A stretch of 11,011 nt of DNA from Spirochaetaceae bacterium (lineage in GTDB: Bacteria; Spirochaetota; Spirochaetia; DSM-2461). The stretch lies in assembly GCA_003246505.1 (NCBI GenBank), contig QKAI01000462.1, forward strand, positions 1 to 11,011, in the 5' to 3' direction. The notes under the pieces are model-generated. The model did not search any database, was not told the DNA's origin, and worked only from the letters and a program-made list of their open reading frames with translations. The position numbers were made by a program, and so were the translations under genes. Shown piece by piece: positions 1 through 5,133 of the stretch (within the stretch, counting starts at the first letter, position 1; each line of letters begins with the position of its first letter).

Positions 1-2148
1 GCATCCTACGAGGGGGACGCCTCCTTTCTGGCCCCCCCCACGGAGAGAACCCTGGCCCTGTGGGCCAAGGCTTCGGAGCTCATGAAAGAGGAGACCGGCA
101 AGGGCATCCTGGACGCGGAAACGGCCATCCCCTCCTCGGTTACTTCCCACGGGCCCGGTTATCTGGACCGGGAGAACGAACTGATTGTGGGGTTTCAGAC
201 CGATAAGCCCCTGAAGCGGAGCATCATGCCCCGGGGAGGCTTGAGGGTCGTCAAGGGAGCCCTGGACGCCCACGGCTACGAGCTCTCCCCCCAAGTGGAG
301 GAGATCTTCGGCAAACACCGGAAAACCCATAACGACGGGGTGTTCAGCGCCTATTCCGATGAGATGAGAAGGGCCCGTAAGTCGGGCATCCTCACCGGCC
401 TTCCCGACGCCTACGGCCGGGGGCGCATCATCGGCGACTATCGCCGGGTGGCCCTGTACGGGGTGGATTTCCTCATTTCCGAGAAGAAACGCTCCCTGGC
501 CGCCCTCAAGACTCCCATCATCGACGAGGAGATCATACGCACCCGGGAAGAGCTCTCCGAGCAGATCTCGAGCCTAGGGGATCTCCTGGAGCTGGGGAAG
601 ATTTACGGATTCGATCTCTCCCGGCCGGCGGTGGATACCCGGGAGGCCATACAGTGGACCTATCTGGGCTATCTGGCGGCGATCAAGGACCAGGACGGGG
701 CGGCCATGTCCCTGGGACGGGTCTCCTCCTTCTTCGATATCTACATGGAGAGGGATTTCGCCCGGGGCGTTCTGACCGAATCGGAGGCCCAGGAGCTTAT
801 GGACCAGTTCGTCATGAAGCTCCGCATGGTCCGCTTCCTCCGCACCCCCGAGTACGACGCCCTTTTTTCCGGGGATCCCACCTGGGTCACCGAGGCCATC
901 GGGGGCATCGGCGTGGACGGCCGGGCCCTGGTGACGAAGAACAGCTTCCGCATGCTCCACACCCTGGAGAACCTGGGACCCGCGCCGGAACCGAACATGA
1001 CCGTTCTCTGGACCCCCCGCCTTCCCCTGGGATTCCGGAACTACTGCTCCCGGGTCTCCATCGCCACCTCGGCGGTGCAGTACGAGAACGACTGCCTCAT
1101 GCGCACCCACTTCGGGGACGACTACTCCATCGCCTGCTGTGTCTCCGCCATGAAGACGGGGCGGCAGATGCAGTTCTTCGGTGCCCGGGCCAACCTGGCC
1201 AAGGCCCTGCTCTACGCCATAAACGGGGGGCGGGACGAAAAGTCCGGGGAGCAGGTCGCCCCGGAGTACGCCCCCATCGCCTCGGATTACCTGGATTACG
1301 ACGAGGTTATGGCCAAGTACGACGTGATTCTGGATTGGCTCGCCAATCTGTACATCAAGACCCTCAACGTGATCCACTTCATGCATGACAAGTATAATTA
1401 CGAATCCCTGCAGATGGCCCTCCATGACGACCAGATCCACAGGACCATGGCCTGCGGCATCGCCGGTCTCTCCGTGGTGGCCGACTCCCTCTCCGCCATC
1501 AAGCACTCCCGGGTCCGGGTGATACGGGACGAGACGGGCCTGGCCGTGGATTACGAAGTGGAAGGGGAGTACCCCGCCTTCGGGAACAACGACGACCGGG
1601 TGGACCTGATCGCCTCCTCCCTGGTGGAAAGGTTCATGGACAAGCTGCGCCGCCAGAAGACCTACCGCAACGCCGAGCCCACCCAGTCCATCCTCACCAT
1701 CACCAGCAACGTGGTCTACGGCAAGAAGACCGGTTCCACCCCGGACGGGCGGAAGGCCGGAGCCCCCTTCGGACCCGGGGCCAACCCCATCCACGGACGG
1801 GACACCCACGGCGCCCTGGCCTGTTTCTCCTCAATCGCCAAACTGCCCTACGAGCACGCCATCGACGGCATCTCCTATACCTTCTCCATCATACCCGGCG
1901 CCCTGGGCAAGGACGAGGAGACCCGGGTGAGAAACATGACCAGCCTGGTGGACGGGTTCTTCCTCGACGGGGGGCATCATGTTAATATAAACGTGCTGGA
2001 CCGGGACACCCTGCTGGACGCCATGGACCATCCGGAGCAGTACCCCCAGCTGACCATCCGGGTATCGGGCTACGCGGTGAACTTCGTGAAGCTGACCCGG
2101 GAGCAGCAGCTGGACGTGATCAACAGAACCTTTCACGAAGTGGTGTAG
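1..2148 (+). CDS. pflB: Pyruvate formate-lyase (formate C-acetyltransferase), 5'-truncated by window edge
   Basis: Cytoplasmic glycyl-radical enzyme converting pyruvate and CoA to acetyl-CoA and formate in anaerobic fermentation. The reading frame is open from base 1; the first visible residues (SYEGDASFL) align near residue 35 of E. coli PflB (recalled, about 760 aa), so roughly 34 N-terminal residues lie outside the window. 715 residues are visible. The adjacent catalytic cysteines (IACCVS) are at visible residues 379-380 (codons 1135-1140). The radical glycine is in RVSGYAV (codon 2068-2070, residue 690), close to the C-terminus as expected. Near-identical blocks such as RKSGVLTGLPDAYGRG-like, EAIQWTY and GKKTGSTPDGR run throughout, so it is a true PFL rather than a glycerol or choline glycyl-radical lyase. 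The ATG at 82 is internal, not the start. The activase gene follows 12 bp downstream. Family assignment is essentially certain. Confidence 0.97.
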   Translation, partial: ASYEGDASFLAPPTERTLALWAKASELMKEETGKGILDAETAIPSSVTSHGPGYLDRENELIVGFQTDKPLKRSIMPRGGLRVVKGALDAHGYELSPQVEEIFGKHRKTHNDGVFSAYSDEMRRARKSGILTGLPDAYGRGRIIGDYRRVALYGVDFLISEKKRSLAALKTPIIDEEIIRTREELSEQISSLGDLLELGKIYGFDLSRPAVDTREAIQWTYLGYLAAIKDQDGAAMSLGRVSSFFDIYMERDFARGVLTESEAQELMDQFVMKLRMVRFLRTPEYDALFSGDPTWVTEAIGGIGVDGRALVTKNSFRMLHTLENLGPAPEPNMTVLWTPRLPLGFRNYCSRVSIATSAVQYENDCLMRTHFGDDYSIACCVSAMKTGRQMQFFGARANLAKALLYAINGGRDEKSGEQVAPEYAPIASDYLDYDEVMAKYDVILDWLANLYIKTLNVIHFMHDKYNYESLQMALHDDQIHRTMACGIAGLSVVADSLSAIKHSRVRVIRDETGLAVDYEVEGEYPAFGNNDDRVDLIASSLVERFMDKLRRQKTYRNAEPTQSILTITSNVVYGKKTGSTPDGRKAGAPFGPGANPIHGRDTHGALACFSSIAKLPYEHAIDGISYTFSIIPGALGKDEETRVRNMTSLVDGFFLDGGHHVNINVLDRDTLLDAMDHPEQYPQLTIRVSGYAVNFVKLTREQQLDVINRTFHEVV

Positions 2149-2160
2149 GGGGGAGGGATT

Positions 2161-2892
2161 ATGGCGGAGATTACAGGGCGGATACATTCCATAGAGACGG
2201 GGGGCATGGTGGACGGCCCGGGGCTGCGCTTCGTGGTTTTTCTCCAGGGATGCCCCCTCCGGTGCCTCTACTGCCATAATCCGGACACCTGGAACCGTTC
2301 CGGAGGTCGGGAGATGGCTTCCGGTGAGATCGTGGCGGAGGCGGCGAAATACCGCACCTGGATGGAAGCGTCCGGGGGCGGCATCACCCTGACGGGAGGG
2401 GAGCCCCTGTACCAGCCCGGATTCACCCTGGACATCATCCGCCGGGCCCATGGGGCAGGGCTGACCGTCGCCCTGGACACCTCCGGATTCGCTCCCCTGG
2501 GAAAGGCGAAGGAGTGCCTGGACGAGGCGGATCTGATCCTCCTGGACATCAAGGCCACCTCCCCCCTTCTGCATAAGAAAGTGACCGGAGTGGACCAGGG
2601 ACTGGTCTGGGAGACCCTTGATTATCTGGAAAGTATCGGAAAACCCCTTTGGATTCGCCATGTGGTGGTACCGGGCCTGACCGACGGGGAGGAGCATCTG
2701 AGCTCCCTTCTCAAGGTGGTGAAGAGCCTCTCCTGCCTGGAGAAGCTGGAACTCCTGCCCTTCCATAAAATGGGGGAGGATAAGTGGAGGGAAGAGGGGA
2801 TTCCCTACAGCCTGACCGATACCCCTGTGCCTGCGGAAAGTTTCATGTCAGAGCTGCGGGAGAGATTCTCCCGGGAGGGAATTCCCCTCTAG
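2161..2892 (+). CDS. pflA: Pyruvate formate-lyase activating enzyme (radical SAM)
   Basis: Activase that uses S-adenosylmethionine and a [4Fe-4S] cluster to abstract hydrogen from the PFL glycine, creating the stable radical. The 243 aa match the usual PflA length (~246). The radical-SAM cluster motif CxxxCxxC is at C31, C35 and C38 (GCPLRCLYCHNPDTW), followed by the SAM-binding GGE motif (TLTGGEP, residues 77-82). The N-terminal GRIHSIETGGMVDGPG is characteristic of glycyl-radical activases. There is no additional Cys-rich ferredoxin insert after the cluster motif, which separates PflA from activases of the glycerol dehydratase type. The start is supported by GGAGG at 2152-2156, four bases before ATG. 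It forms an operon with pflB and ends 6 bp from the stop of the convergent peroxiredoxin gene. Confidence 0.96.
   Translation: MAEITGRIHSIETGGMVDGPGLRFVVFLQGCPLRCLYCHNPDTWNRSGGREMASGEIVAEAAKYRTWMEASGGGITLTGGEPLYQPGFTLDIIRRAHGAGLTVALDTSGFAPLGKAKECLDEADLILLDIKATSPLLHKKVTGVDQGLVWETLDYLESIGKPLWIRHVVVPGLTDGEEHLSSLLKVVKSLSCLEKLELLPFHKMGEDKWREEGIPYSLTDTPVPAESFMSELRERFSREGIPL
2857..2890. repeat. Tandem hairpins at the pflA 3' end / convergent gene junction
   Basis: Two adjacent inverted repeats lie inside the last codons of pflA. CGGGAGA (2857-2863) pairs with TCTCCCG (2867-2873) around a 3-base loop. A second near-palindrome, GAGGGAATTCCCCTC, runs through 2875-2889. No T-run follows on either strand, so they are not canonical intrinsic terminators. 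They could slow or process transcripts where pflA and the peroxiredoxin gene converge with only 6 bp between stop codons. Confidence 0.35.
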
Positions 2893-2898
2893 GCGGAA

Positions 2899-3498
2899 TT
2901 ACAGGGCCGAAGAGTGGGAGGCCAGATAGTCCGCGACCCCCTCGGAGGTGGCGGTCATGCCCTTGTCCCCCTTGTTCCATCCGGCGGGACAGACCTCTCC
3001 GTATTTTTCCGTATGCTGCAGGGCGTCGATCACCCGGAGCATCTCGTCCACATTGCGTCCCAGGGGAAGATTGTTCACCACCTGGTGCTGGACGATCCCG
3101 TCCCTGTCTATGAGAAAAGAGGCGCGGAGAGCCACCCCGTCCGGATGCTCAATGCCGTAGTTTCTTGTTATGCTGTGGTTCACATCGGCCACCACGGGGA
3201 ACTGCACCTGTCCGATCCCTCCCTGATTGACCGGGGTGTTCTTCCAGGCGAAGTGGGTGTACTGGGAATCGATGGATACCCCAATGACCTGCACCCCCTT
3301 CTCCTTGAATTTGTCAAGCCGGTTATGGTGGGCTATGATTTCGGAGGGGCAGACAAAGGTGAAATCCAGGGGCCAGAAGAACAGGACCCTGTACTCTCCT
3401 TTATGGTCGGAGAGGGAAAAATTCTCCTTGATCATCCCGTCGGGCATGACCGCGGGAGCGGTAAAATCGGGTGCTTCCTTAGCTACTAATACGCTCAT
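2899..3498 (-). CDS. Typical 2-Cys peroxiredoxin (AhpC/Prx1 type)
   Basis: Thiol peroxidase reducing H2O2 and organic hydroperoxides in the cytoplasm, presumably recycled by thioredoxin or an AhpF-like reductase (none is in this window). At 199 aa it has the family length. The peroxidatic cysteine is C50 in DFTFVCPSE; the resolving cysteine is C170 in EVCPAGW, the arrangement of typical 2-Cys enzymes. The Arg of the active site lies in the GVALRASFLID segment (R125). A GGIG motif (residues 93-96) resembles the GGLG of over-oxidation-sensitive Prx, but the C-terminus has YL rather than the YF partner motif. The start is fixed by AAGGAG (3505-3510) seven bases from ATG. It has its own promoter (3530-3558) and is divergent from the putative small RNA. 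AhpC and Prx naming overlaps, so no symbol is given. Confidence 0.95.
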   Translation of the reverse strand: MSVLVAKEAPDFTAPAVMPDGMIKENFSLSDHKGEYRVLFFWPLDFTFVCPSEIIAHHNRLDKFKEKGVQVIGVSIDSQYTHFAWKNTPVNQGGIGQVQFPVVADVNHSITRNYGIEHPDGVALRASFLIDRDGIVQHQVVNNLPLGRNVDEMLRVIDALQHTEKYGEVCPAGWNKGDKGMTATSEGVADYLASHSSAL

Positions 3499-3529
3499 CG
3501 TTATCTCCTTATTCCTGTGAGGTGCCTTG

Positions 3530-3558
3530 AATATAGCGAGGAAATACTACCGAGTCAA
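3530..3558 (-). promoter_or_regulatory. Sigma70-type promoter of the peroxiredoxin gene
   Basis: On the minus strand, -35 TTGACT (3553-3558) and -10 TATATT (3530-3535) are separated by exactly 17 bp. The predicted transcript starts near 3523, giving a leader of about 25 nt that contains the AAGGAG ribosome binding site. I see no PerR or Fur palindrome overlapping this promoter. Confidence 0.75.
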
Positions 3559-3587
3559 TAAGGAATGCAAAAATAATAAAATTAGTA

Positions 3588-3616
3588 TTGACAAATATAA
3601 ATAGTGGTGCTATATT
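3588..3616 (+). promoter_or_regulatory. Strong sigma70-type promoter of the putative small RNA
   Basis: Consensus -35 TTGACA (3588-3593), 17-bp spacer, -10 TATATT (3611-3616) on the plus strand, with A/T-rich DNA upstream that could act as an UP element. The predicted start is about 3622-3624. It is back to back with the peroxiredoxin promoter, the two -35 boxes being 29 bp apart. It is one of the best promoter matches in the window, yet no credible protein-coding gene follows it. Confidence 0.7.
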
Positions 3617-3626
3617 TTCATTATCA
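3614..3626 (-). promoter_or_regulatory. Partial Fur operator on the small-RNA promoter
   Basis: Read on the minus strand this is TGATAATGAAAAT, an exact 13-bp match to part of the operator upstream of fur (4599-4611). GATAATGAAAAT also matches 11 of 12 bases of the first two hexamers of the classical Fur box. It covers the 3' half of the -10 and the predicted start, where a bound repressor would block transcription. The other half of the palindrome is not conserved, so binding is a hypothesis. Confidence 0.45.
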
Positions 3627-3763
3627 AAGCAAGGACAGCATCCCATATAAAGTCCCTGTTATTGATTATTTGGATTATTGTTCTGTAACGGTGCTTAATA
3701 AGCACTTGGTAACCATTACTGTTTTCTCCCGTTGGCCGGCCTTATCAGCCGGCCAATTTTTTT
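3622..3763 (+). ncRNA. Putative iron-responsive small RNA (~140 nt)
   Basis: A free-standing transcription unit is delimited by a strong promoter (3588-3616) and an intrinsic terminator (3732-3763). The interval contains no ATG. The possible GTG/TTG starts (for example GTG in the 3690s) have no Shine-Dalgarno and read through the terminator stem. Visible structure: GGAC/GTCC pairing in the first third, a U/A-rich apparently single-stranded stretch (about 3656-3685), a perfect 6-bp hairpin GTGCTT-AAT-AAGCAC (about 3692-3706), then a CTCCC stretch before the terminator. U-rich single-stranded segments and a U7 tail are the usual marks of Hfq-type regulatory RNAs. The neighbouring fur gene and the operator fragment on its promoter suggest a RyhB-like role. 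Function and targets are inferred; I do not recognise a known family. Confidence 0.55.
3732..3763 (+). terminator. Intrinsic terminator of the small RNA
   Basis: TTGGCCGGC (3732-3740), loop CTTATCA, GCCGGCCAA (3748-3756), then seven T (3757-3763): a perfect 9-bp GC-rich stem plus U-tract. On the opposite strand the stem has no downstream T-run, so it is a canonical terminator for the plus strand, although it could also stall the DUF5320 transcript, whose stop is at 3770. Confidence 0.85.
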
Positions 3764-3769
3764 GCCGGA

Positions 3770-4021
3770 CTAACTCCGCTTTCTCAGCTCCGCCAGACGG
3801 GCGTTCAGGGCTTCCAGGTTCCTCTTCAGAAATTCCACTTCTCCCATGAGCATCTCCCTCTCATCGACGGGAACCGGATGAGAGGCGAACCCCATACTCC
3901 GCCGGCATCCCCGGCCTCCCCTGTTCATATAACCGGGAATTCCTCCGCCGGAGCAGTAACCGGCGCCTCTGCCTGTTCCGGGACCCAATCCTTCCGGTCC
4001 CCTGCGATCTCCTCTAGCCAT
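3770..4021 (-). CDS. DUF5320-family small Gly/Cys-rich protein with C-terminal coiled coil
   Basis: 83-aa protein whose N-terminal half is Gly/Arg-rich with the family signature GPGTGRGAGYC...GIPGYMN (residues 13-33) and two cysteines (C23, C39). The C-terminal third (about residues 53-82) is a charged heptad-like helix rich in Glu, Leu and Arg, probably a coiled coil. DUF5320 proteins occur mainly in anaerobes, often near metal-cofactor genes (NifX/NifB-like, Mrp); their function is unknown. ATG 4021 is chosen over the in-frame ATG at 4042 because AGGAGGTG (4027-4034) sits five bases upstream of it. It lies downstream of fur on the same strand but has its own Fur-type operator at 4085-4105, so it is probably a separate iron-regulated unit. 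Family recognition is from memory. Confidence 0.85.
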   Translation of the reverse strand: MARGDRRGPEGLGPGTGRGAGYCSGGGIPGYMNRGGRGCRRSMGFASHPVPVDEREMLMGEVEFLKRNLEALNARLAELRKRS

Positions 4022-4084
4022 TTTGCACCTCCTGGGTTGCATCGGCGATTAGGCTTTTTAAACCTCCGCCTCGATCGATTGCGA

Positions 4085-4105
4085 AAATGAAAATCATTTT
4101 CATTT
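4085..4105. promoter_or_regulatory. Fur-type operator upstream of the DUF5320 gene
   Basis: Perfect 21-bp palindrome (10+1+10) centred at 4095, containing the core AATGAAAATCATTTTCATT. The core fits the Fur 7-1-7 pattern TGAxAATnATTxTCA. It overlaps a possible minus-strand promoter (-35 TTTACA at 4110-4115, 17 bp, -10 TTTCAT at 4087-4092), so binding would repress the DUF5320 gene. The 19-bp core is identical to the operator upstream of fur. Confidence 0.85.
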
Positions 4106-4115
4106 CACGTGTAAA
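4087..4115 (-). promoter_or_regulatory. Possible promoter of the DUF5320 gene
   Basis: Minus strand TTTACA (4110-4115) and TTTCAT (4087-4092) with a 17-bp spacer, 5/6 and 4/6 matches to consensus. The Fur-type palindrome covers the spacer and -10. The leader would be about 60 nt. The weak -10 makes this tentative. Confidence 0.4.
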
Positions 4116-4119
4116 AAAA

Positions 4120-4587
4120 TTACCGGCAATCGGAACAGAGGCCGTAGATGCGTATCACTGCCTCTTCCGCGGTAAACTGATGTTCCCTGTCTATGCACTC
4201 CTTCATGGATCCCGGGAGAGTCTCTCCCAGGCATCCGGTCAGATCCTGAACCCTGCCGCATCTCCGGCAGAGCAGATGCTGGTGGGGGCCCTTGCCGCTC
4301 AGAGTGTCGTTCAGTTCAAAGACGGCCCGGCCGTCCCCGAAATCGAATTTCCTGACCAGGCCGTTCCGATGGAGAAGCTCCAGGCTGCGGTACACCGTGG
4401 TAAGGCCGATTCCCGGTTCGGCTTTTCTCACCTCGGACAGAACCTCCTCCGCACTCAGATGTTCCGGTGTACTTTCCATCACGGAGAAGACAAGCTCCCG
4501 GGCGGCGGTGGGCCTGATGCCGCTGTTCTCCAGCTGCCGGCCCCAGCCGTGACCTCTTCCCTGTCCCCTGCCATAACCTCGACCCAT
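4120..4587 (-). CDS. fur: Fur-family metalloregulator (Fur/PerR-like) with Gly/Arg-rich N-terminus
   Basis: 155-aa metal-dependent DNA-binding repressor. An N-terminal extension (residues 1-17, MGRGYGRGQGRGHGWGR) precedes the winged helix; the recognition helix is around GIGLTTVYRSLELL (59-72). Residues aligning to the regulatory metal site are H43, E91, H102, H104 and D115. The structural Zn site is C107xxC110 and C151xxC154. E91 is Fur-like, while D115 (CGRVQD) is the Asp that in PerR replaces the Fur Glu and is linked to H2O2 sensing; the ligands of the extra Fur site (E. coli H87, D89, H125) are Pro, Gln and Ala here. ATG 4587 is chosen because AGGAG (4595-4599) is seven bases upstream; the longer frame from 4647 would translate the operator. 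The operator on its own promoter implies autoregulation. Family is certain; the Fur versus PerR subtype is not. Confidence 0.93.
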   Translation of the reverse strand: MGRGYGRGQGRGHGWGRQLENSGIRPTAARELVFSVMESTPEHLSAEEVLSEVRKAEPGIGLTTVYRSLELLHRNGLVRKFDFGDGRAVFELNDTLSGKGPHQHLLCRRCGRVQDLTGCLGETLPGSMKECIDREHQFTAEEAVIRIYGLCSDCR

Positions 4588-4602
4588 AGGAAAACTCCTG
4601 AT

Positions 4603-4621
4603 AATGAAAATCATTTTCATT
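4603..4621. promoter_or_regulatory. Fur-type operator at the fur promoter
   Basis: Perfect 19-bp palindrome AATGAAAATCATTTTCATT (9+1+9, centre 4612), identical to the core of the 4085-4105 site. It overlaps the -10 (4619-4624) and the expected start of fur, immediately upstream of its ribosome binding site. This placement is typical of negative autoregulation. Confidence 0.88.
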
Positions 4622-4647
4622 TTGTACTGACTTTCCCCTTTTGTCAA
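4619..4647 (-). promoter_or_regulatory. fur promoter
   Basis: Minus strand: consensus -35 TTGACA (4642-4647), 17-bp spacer, -10 CAAAAT (4619-4624, 4/6). The transcript would begin near 4612, within the Fur-type palindrome. Confidence 0.65.
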
Positions 4648-4655
4648 TAGTAGGC

Positions 4656-4688
4656 TTGACTAATTTTCCGGAAAGATATAAATATAAC
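4656..4688 (+). promoter_or_regulatory. Probable promoter of the DUF2023-flavodoxin operon
   Basis: -35 TTGACT (4656-4661) is followed by an A/T-rich stretch with several possible -10 elements: TATAAA (4677-4682, 15-bp spacer), TAAATA (4679-4684, 17-bp spacer) or TATAAC (4683-4688). The exact -10 cannot be decided by eye. It is divergent from the fur promoter, 8 bp between the -35 boxes. Confidence 0.45.
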
Positions 4689-4692
4689 AAAG

Positions 4693-4711
4693 TTAGGATA
4701 GGCTAACGGTT
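4693..4711 (+). promoter_or_regulatory. DtxR/IdeR-like metal-regulator box
   Basis: TTAGGATAGGCTAAC (4693-4707) matches 14 of the first 15 positions of the DtxR/IdeR consensus TTAGGTTAGSCTAACCTAA as I recall it; the last four bases do not match. It also contains the inverted repeat GTTAG...CTAAC. It lies just after the probable -10, over the expected transcription start, as an iron-dependent repressor site would. It differs clearly from the Fur-type boxes nearby. No DtxR-family gene is in the window. Confidence 0.45.
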
Positions 4712-4729
4712 TTGATAAGTGTAAACAGT

Positions 4730-4761
4730 GGGAAGCCGGGGGGATGATCCCCCGGTTACCC
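4730..4761 (+). other. Stable stem-loop in the 5' leader of the DUF2023-flavodoxin mRNA
   Basis: GGGAAGCCGGGGG (4730-4742) pairs with CCCCCGGTTACCC (4749-4761) around a six-base loop GATGAT: a 13-position stem with one A-A mismatch and one G-U. No T-run follows, so it is not an intrinsic terminator. It ends about 8 bases before the ribosome binding site (4769-4775), where it could protect the mRNA or tune translation. Confidence 0.55.
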
Positions 4762-4780
4762 CGATCCCGGAGGAGTTTCC

Positions 4781-5119
4781 TTGAAGGTTTTCTACCATCA
4801 TATCTATGAATATAAAAAGGGCCTGAGAAGCCTCGTCCTTCATACGCTCCCGGCGGACTGCCGGGAAGGGGCCGAGACAAAGCTTTCCCAGAACAGTATT
4901 CCCTATCTTATCCGGTCCGTGAACGATAGGAAAATCAATATTTTCTTCGGAGAACAGGAGTGTGTCGAGATCATCGCCTCCTTCGGGGACAAGCCCCTCA
5001 ACGACTTCTCCGATGAGGAGGACTTTATCCTGGGGACAATGCTGGGATACAGCCGCCTCCAGCAGTGCCGCCGTTATCTGCAGAGAAAACAAACCGTTCC
5101 CCTCTCGAGGGCGGTATAA
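4781..5119 (+). CDS. DUF2023-family protein (flavodoxin-associated)
   Basis: 112-aa cytoplasmic protein recognised, from memory, as DUF2023: an N-terminal VFYHHIYEYKKGLRSL block, a central NIFFGEQEC-like block (INIFFGEQECVEII) and a C-terminal DEEDFILGTMLGY...QQCRRY block. The function is unknown. Members are commonly found next to a flavodoxin gene, as here, where fld follows after 14 bp with its own ribosome binding site. The start codon is TTG (4781), supported by GGAGGAG (4769-4775) five bases upstream; there is no better in-frame ATG. Cysteines at three positions (in ADCRE, QECVE and QQCRR) could be functional, but no metal motif is evident. Probably co-transcribed with flavodoxin and induced at low iron (inference from the DtxR-like box). 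Confidence 0.85.
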   Translation: MKVFYHHIYEYKKGLRSLVLHTLPADCREGAETKLSQNSIPYLIRSVNDRKINIFFGEQECVEIIASFGDKPLNDFSDEEDFILGTMLGYSRLQQCRRYLQRKQTVPLSRAV

Positions 5120-5133
5120 AGGAGTTTTATATC

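Noticed and set aside
574..1809. Long minus-strand open frame (411 codons) antisense to pflB
   Set aside because: The product is low-complexity Gly/Val/His-rich and the plus strand encodes an unmistakable PFL; long antisense frames are expected in GC-rich genes.
1831..2766. Minus-strand 311-codon frame across pflB/pflA
   Set aside because: It crosses two confirmed genes on the other strand and has no recognisable domain.
3540..3600. PerR box in the A/T-rich DNA between the divergent promoters
   Set aside because: Stretches such as AAATAATAAAATTAG look A/T-rich but do not form the TTATAATnATTATAA palindrome.
3604..3849. Plus-strand 81-codon frame over the small-RNA region
   Set aside because: It begins inside the promoter spacer, has no ribosome binding site, reads through the terminator hairpin and enters the DUF5320 gene antisense.
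4111..4140. Intrinsic terminator after fur (seven T on the minus strand)
   Set aside because: Only a 3-bp stem (CCG/CGG) precedes the T-run, too weak for a terminator.
4588..4647. Longer fur start at 4647
   Set aside because: The extra 20 codons would translate the operator and promoter; ATG 4587 has a well-spaced AGGAG.
4087..4650. Plus-strand frame antisense to fur
   Set aside because: It starts inside a Fur-type operator and mirrors the fur coding sequence; no domain is recognised.
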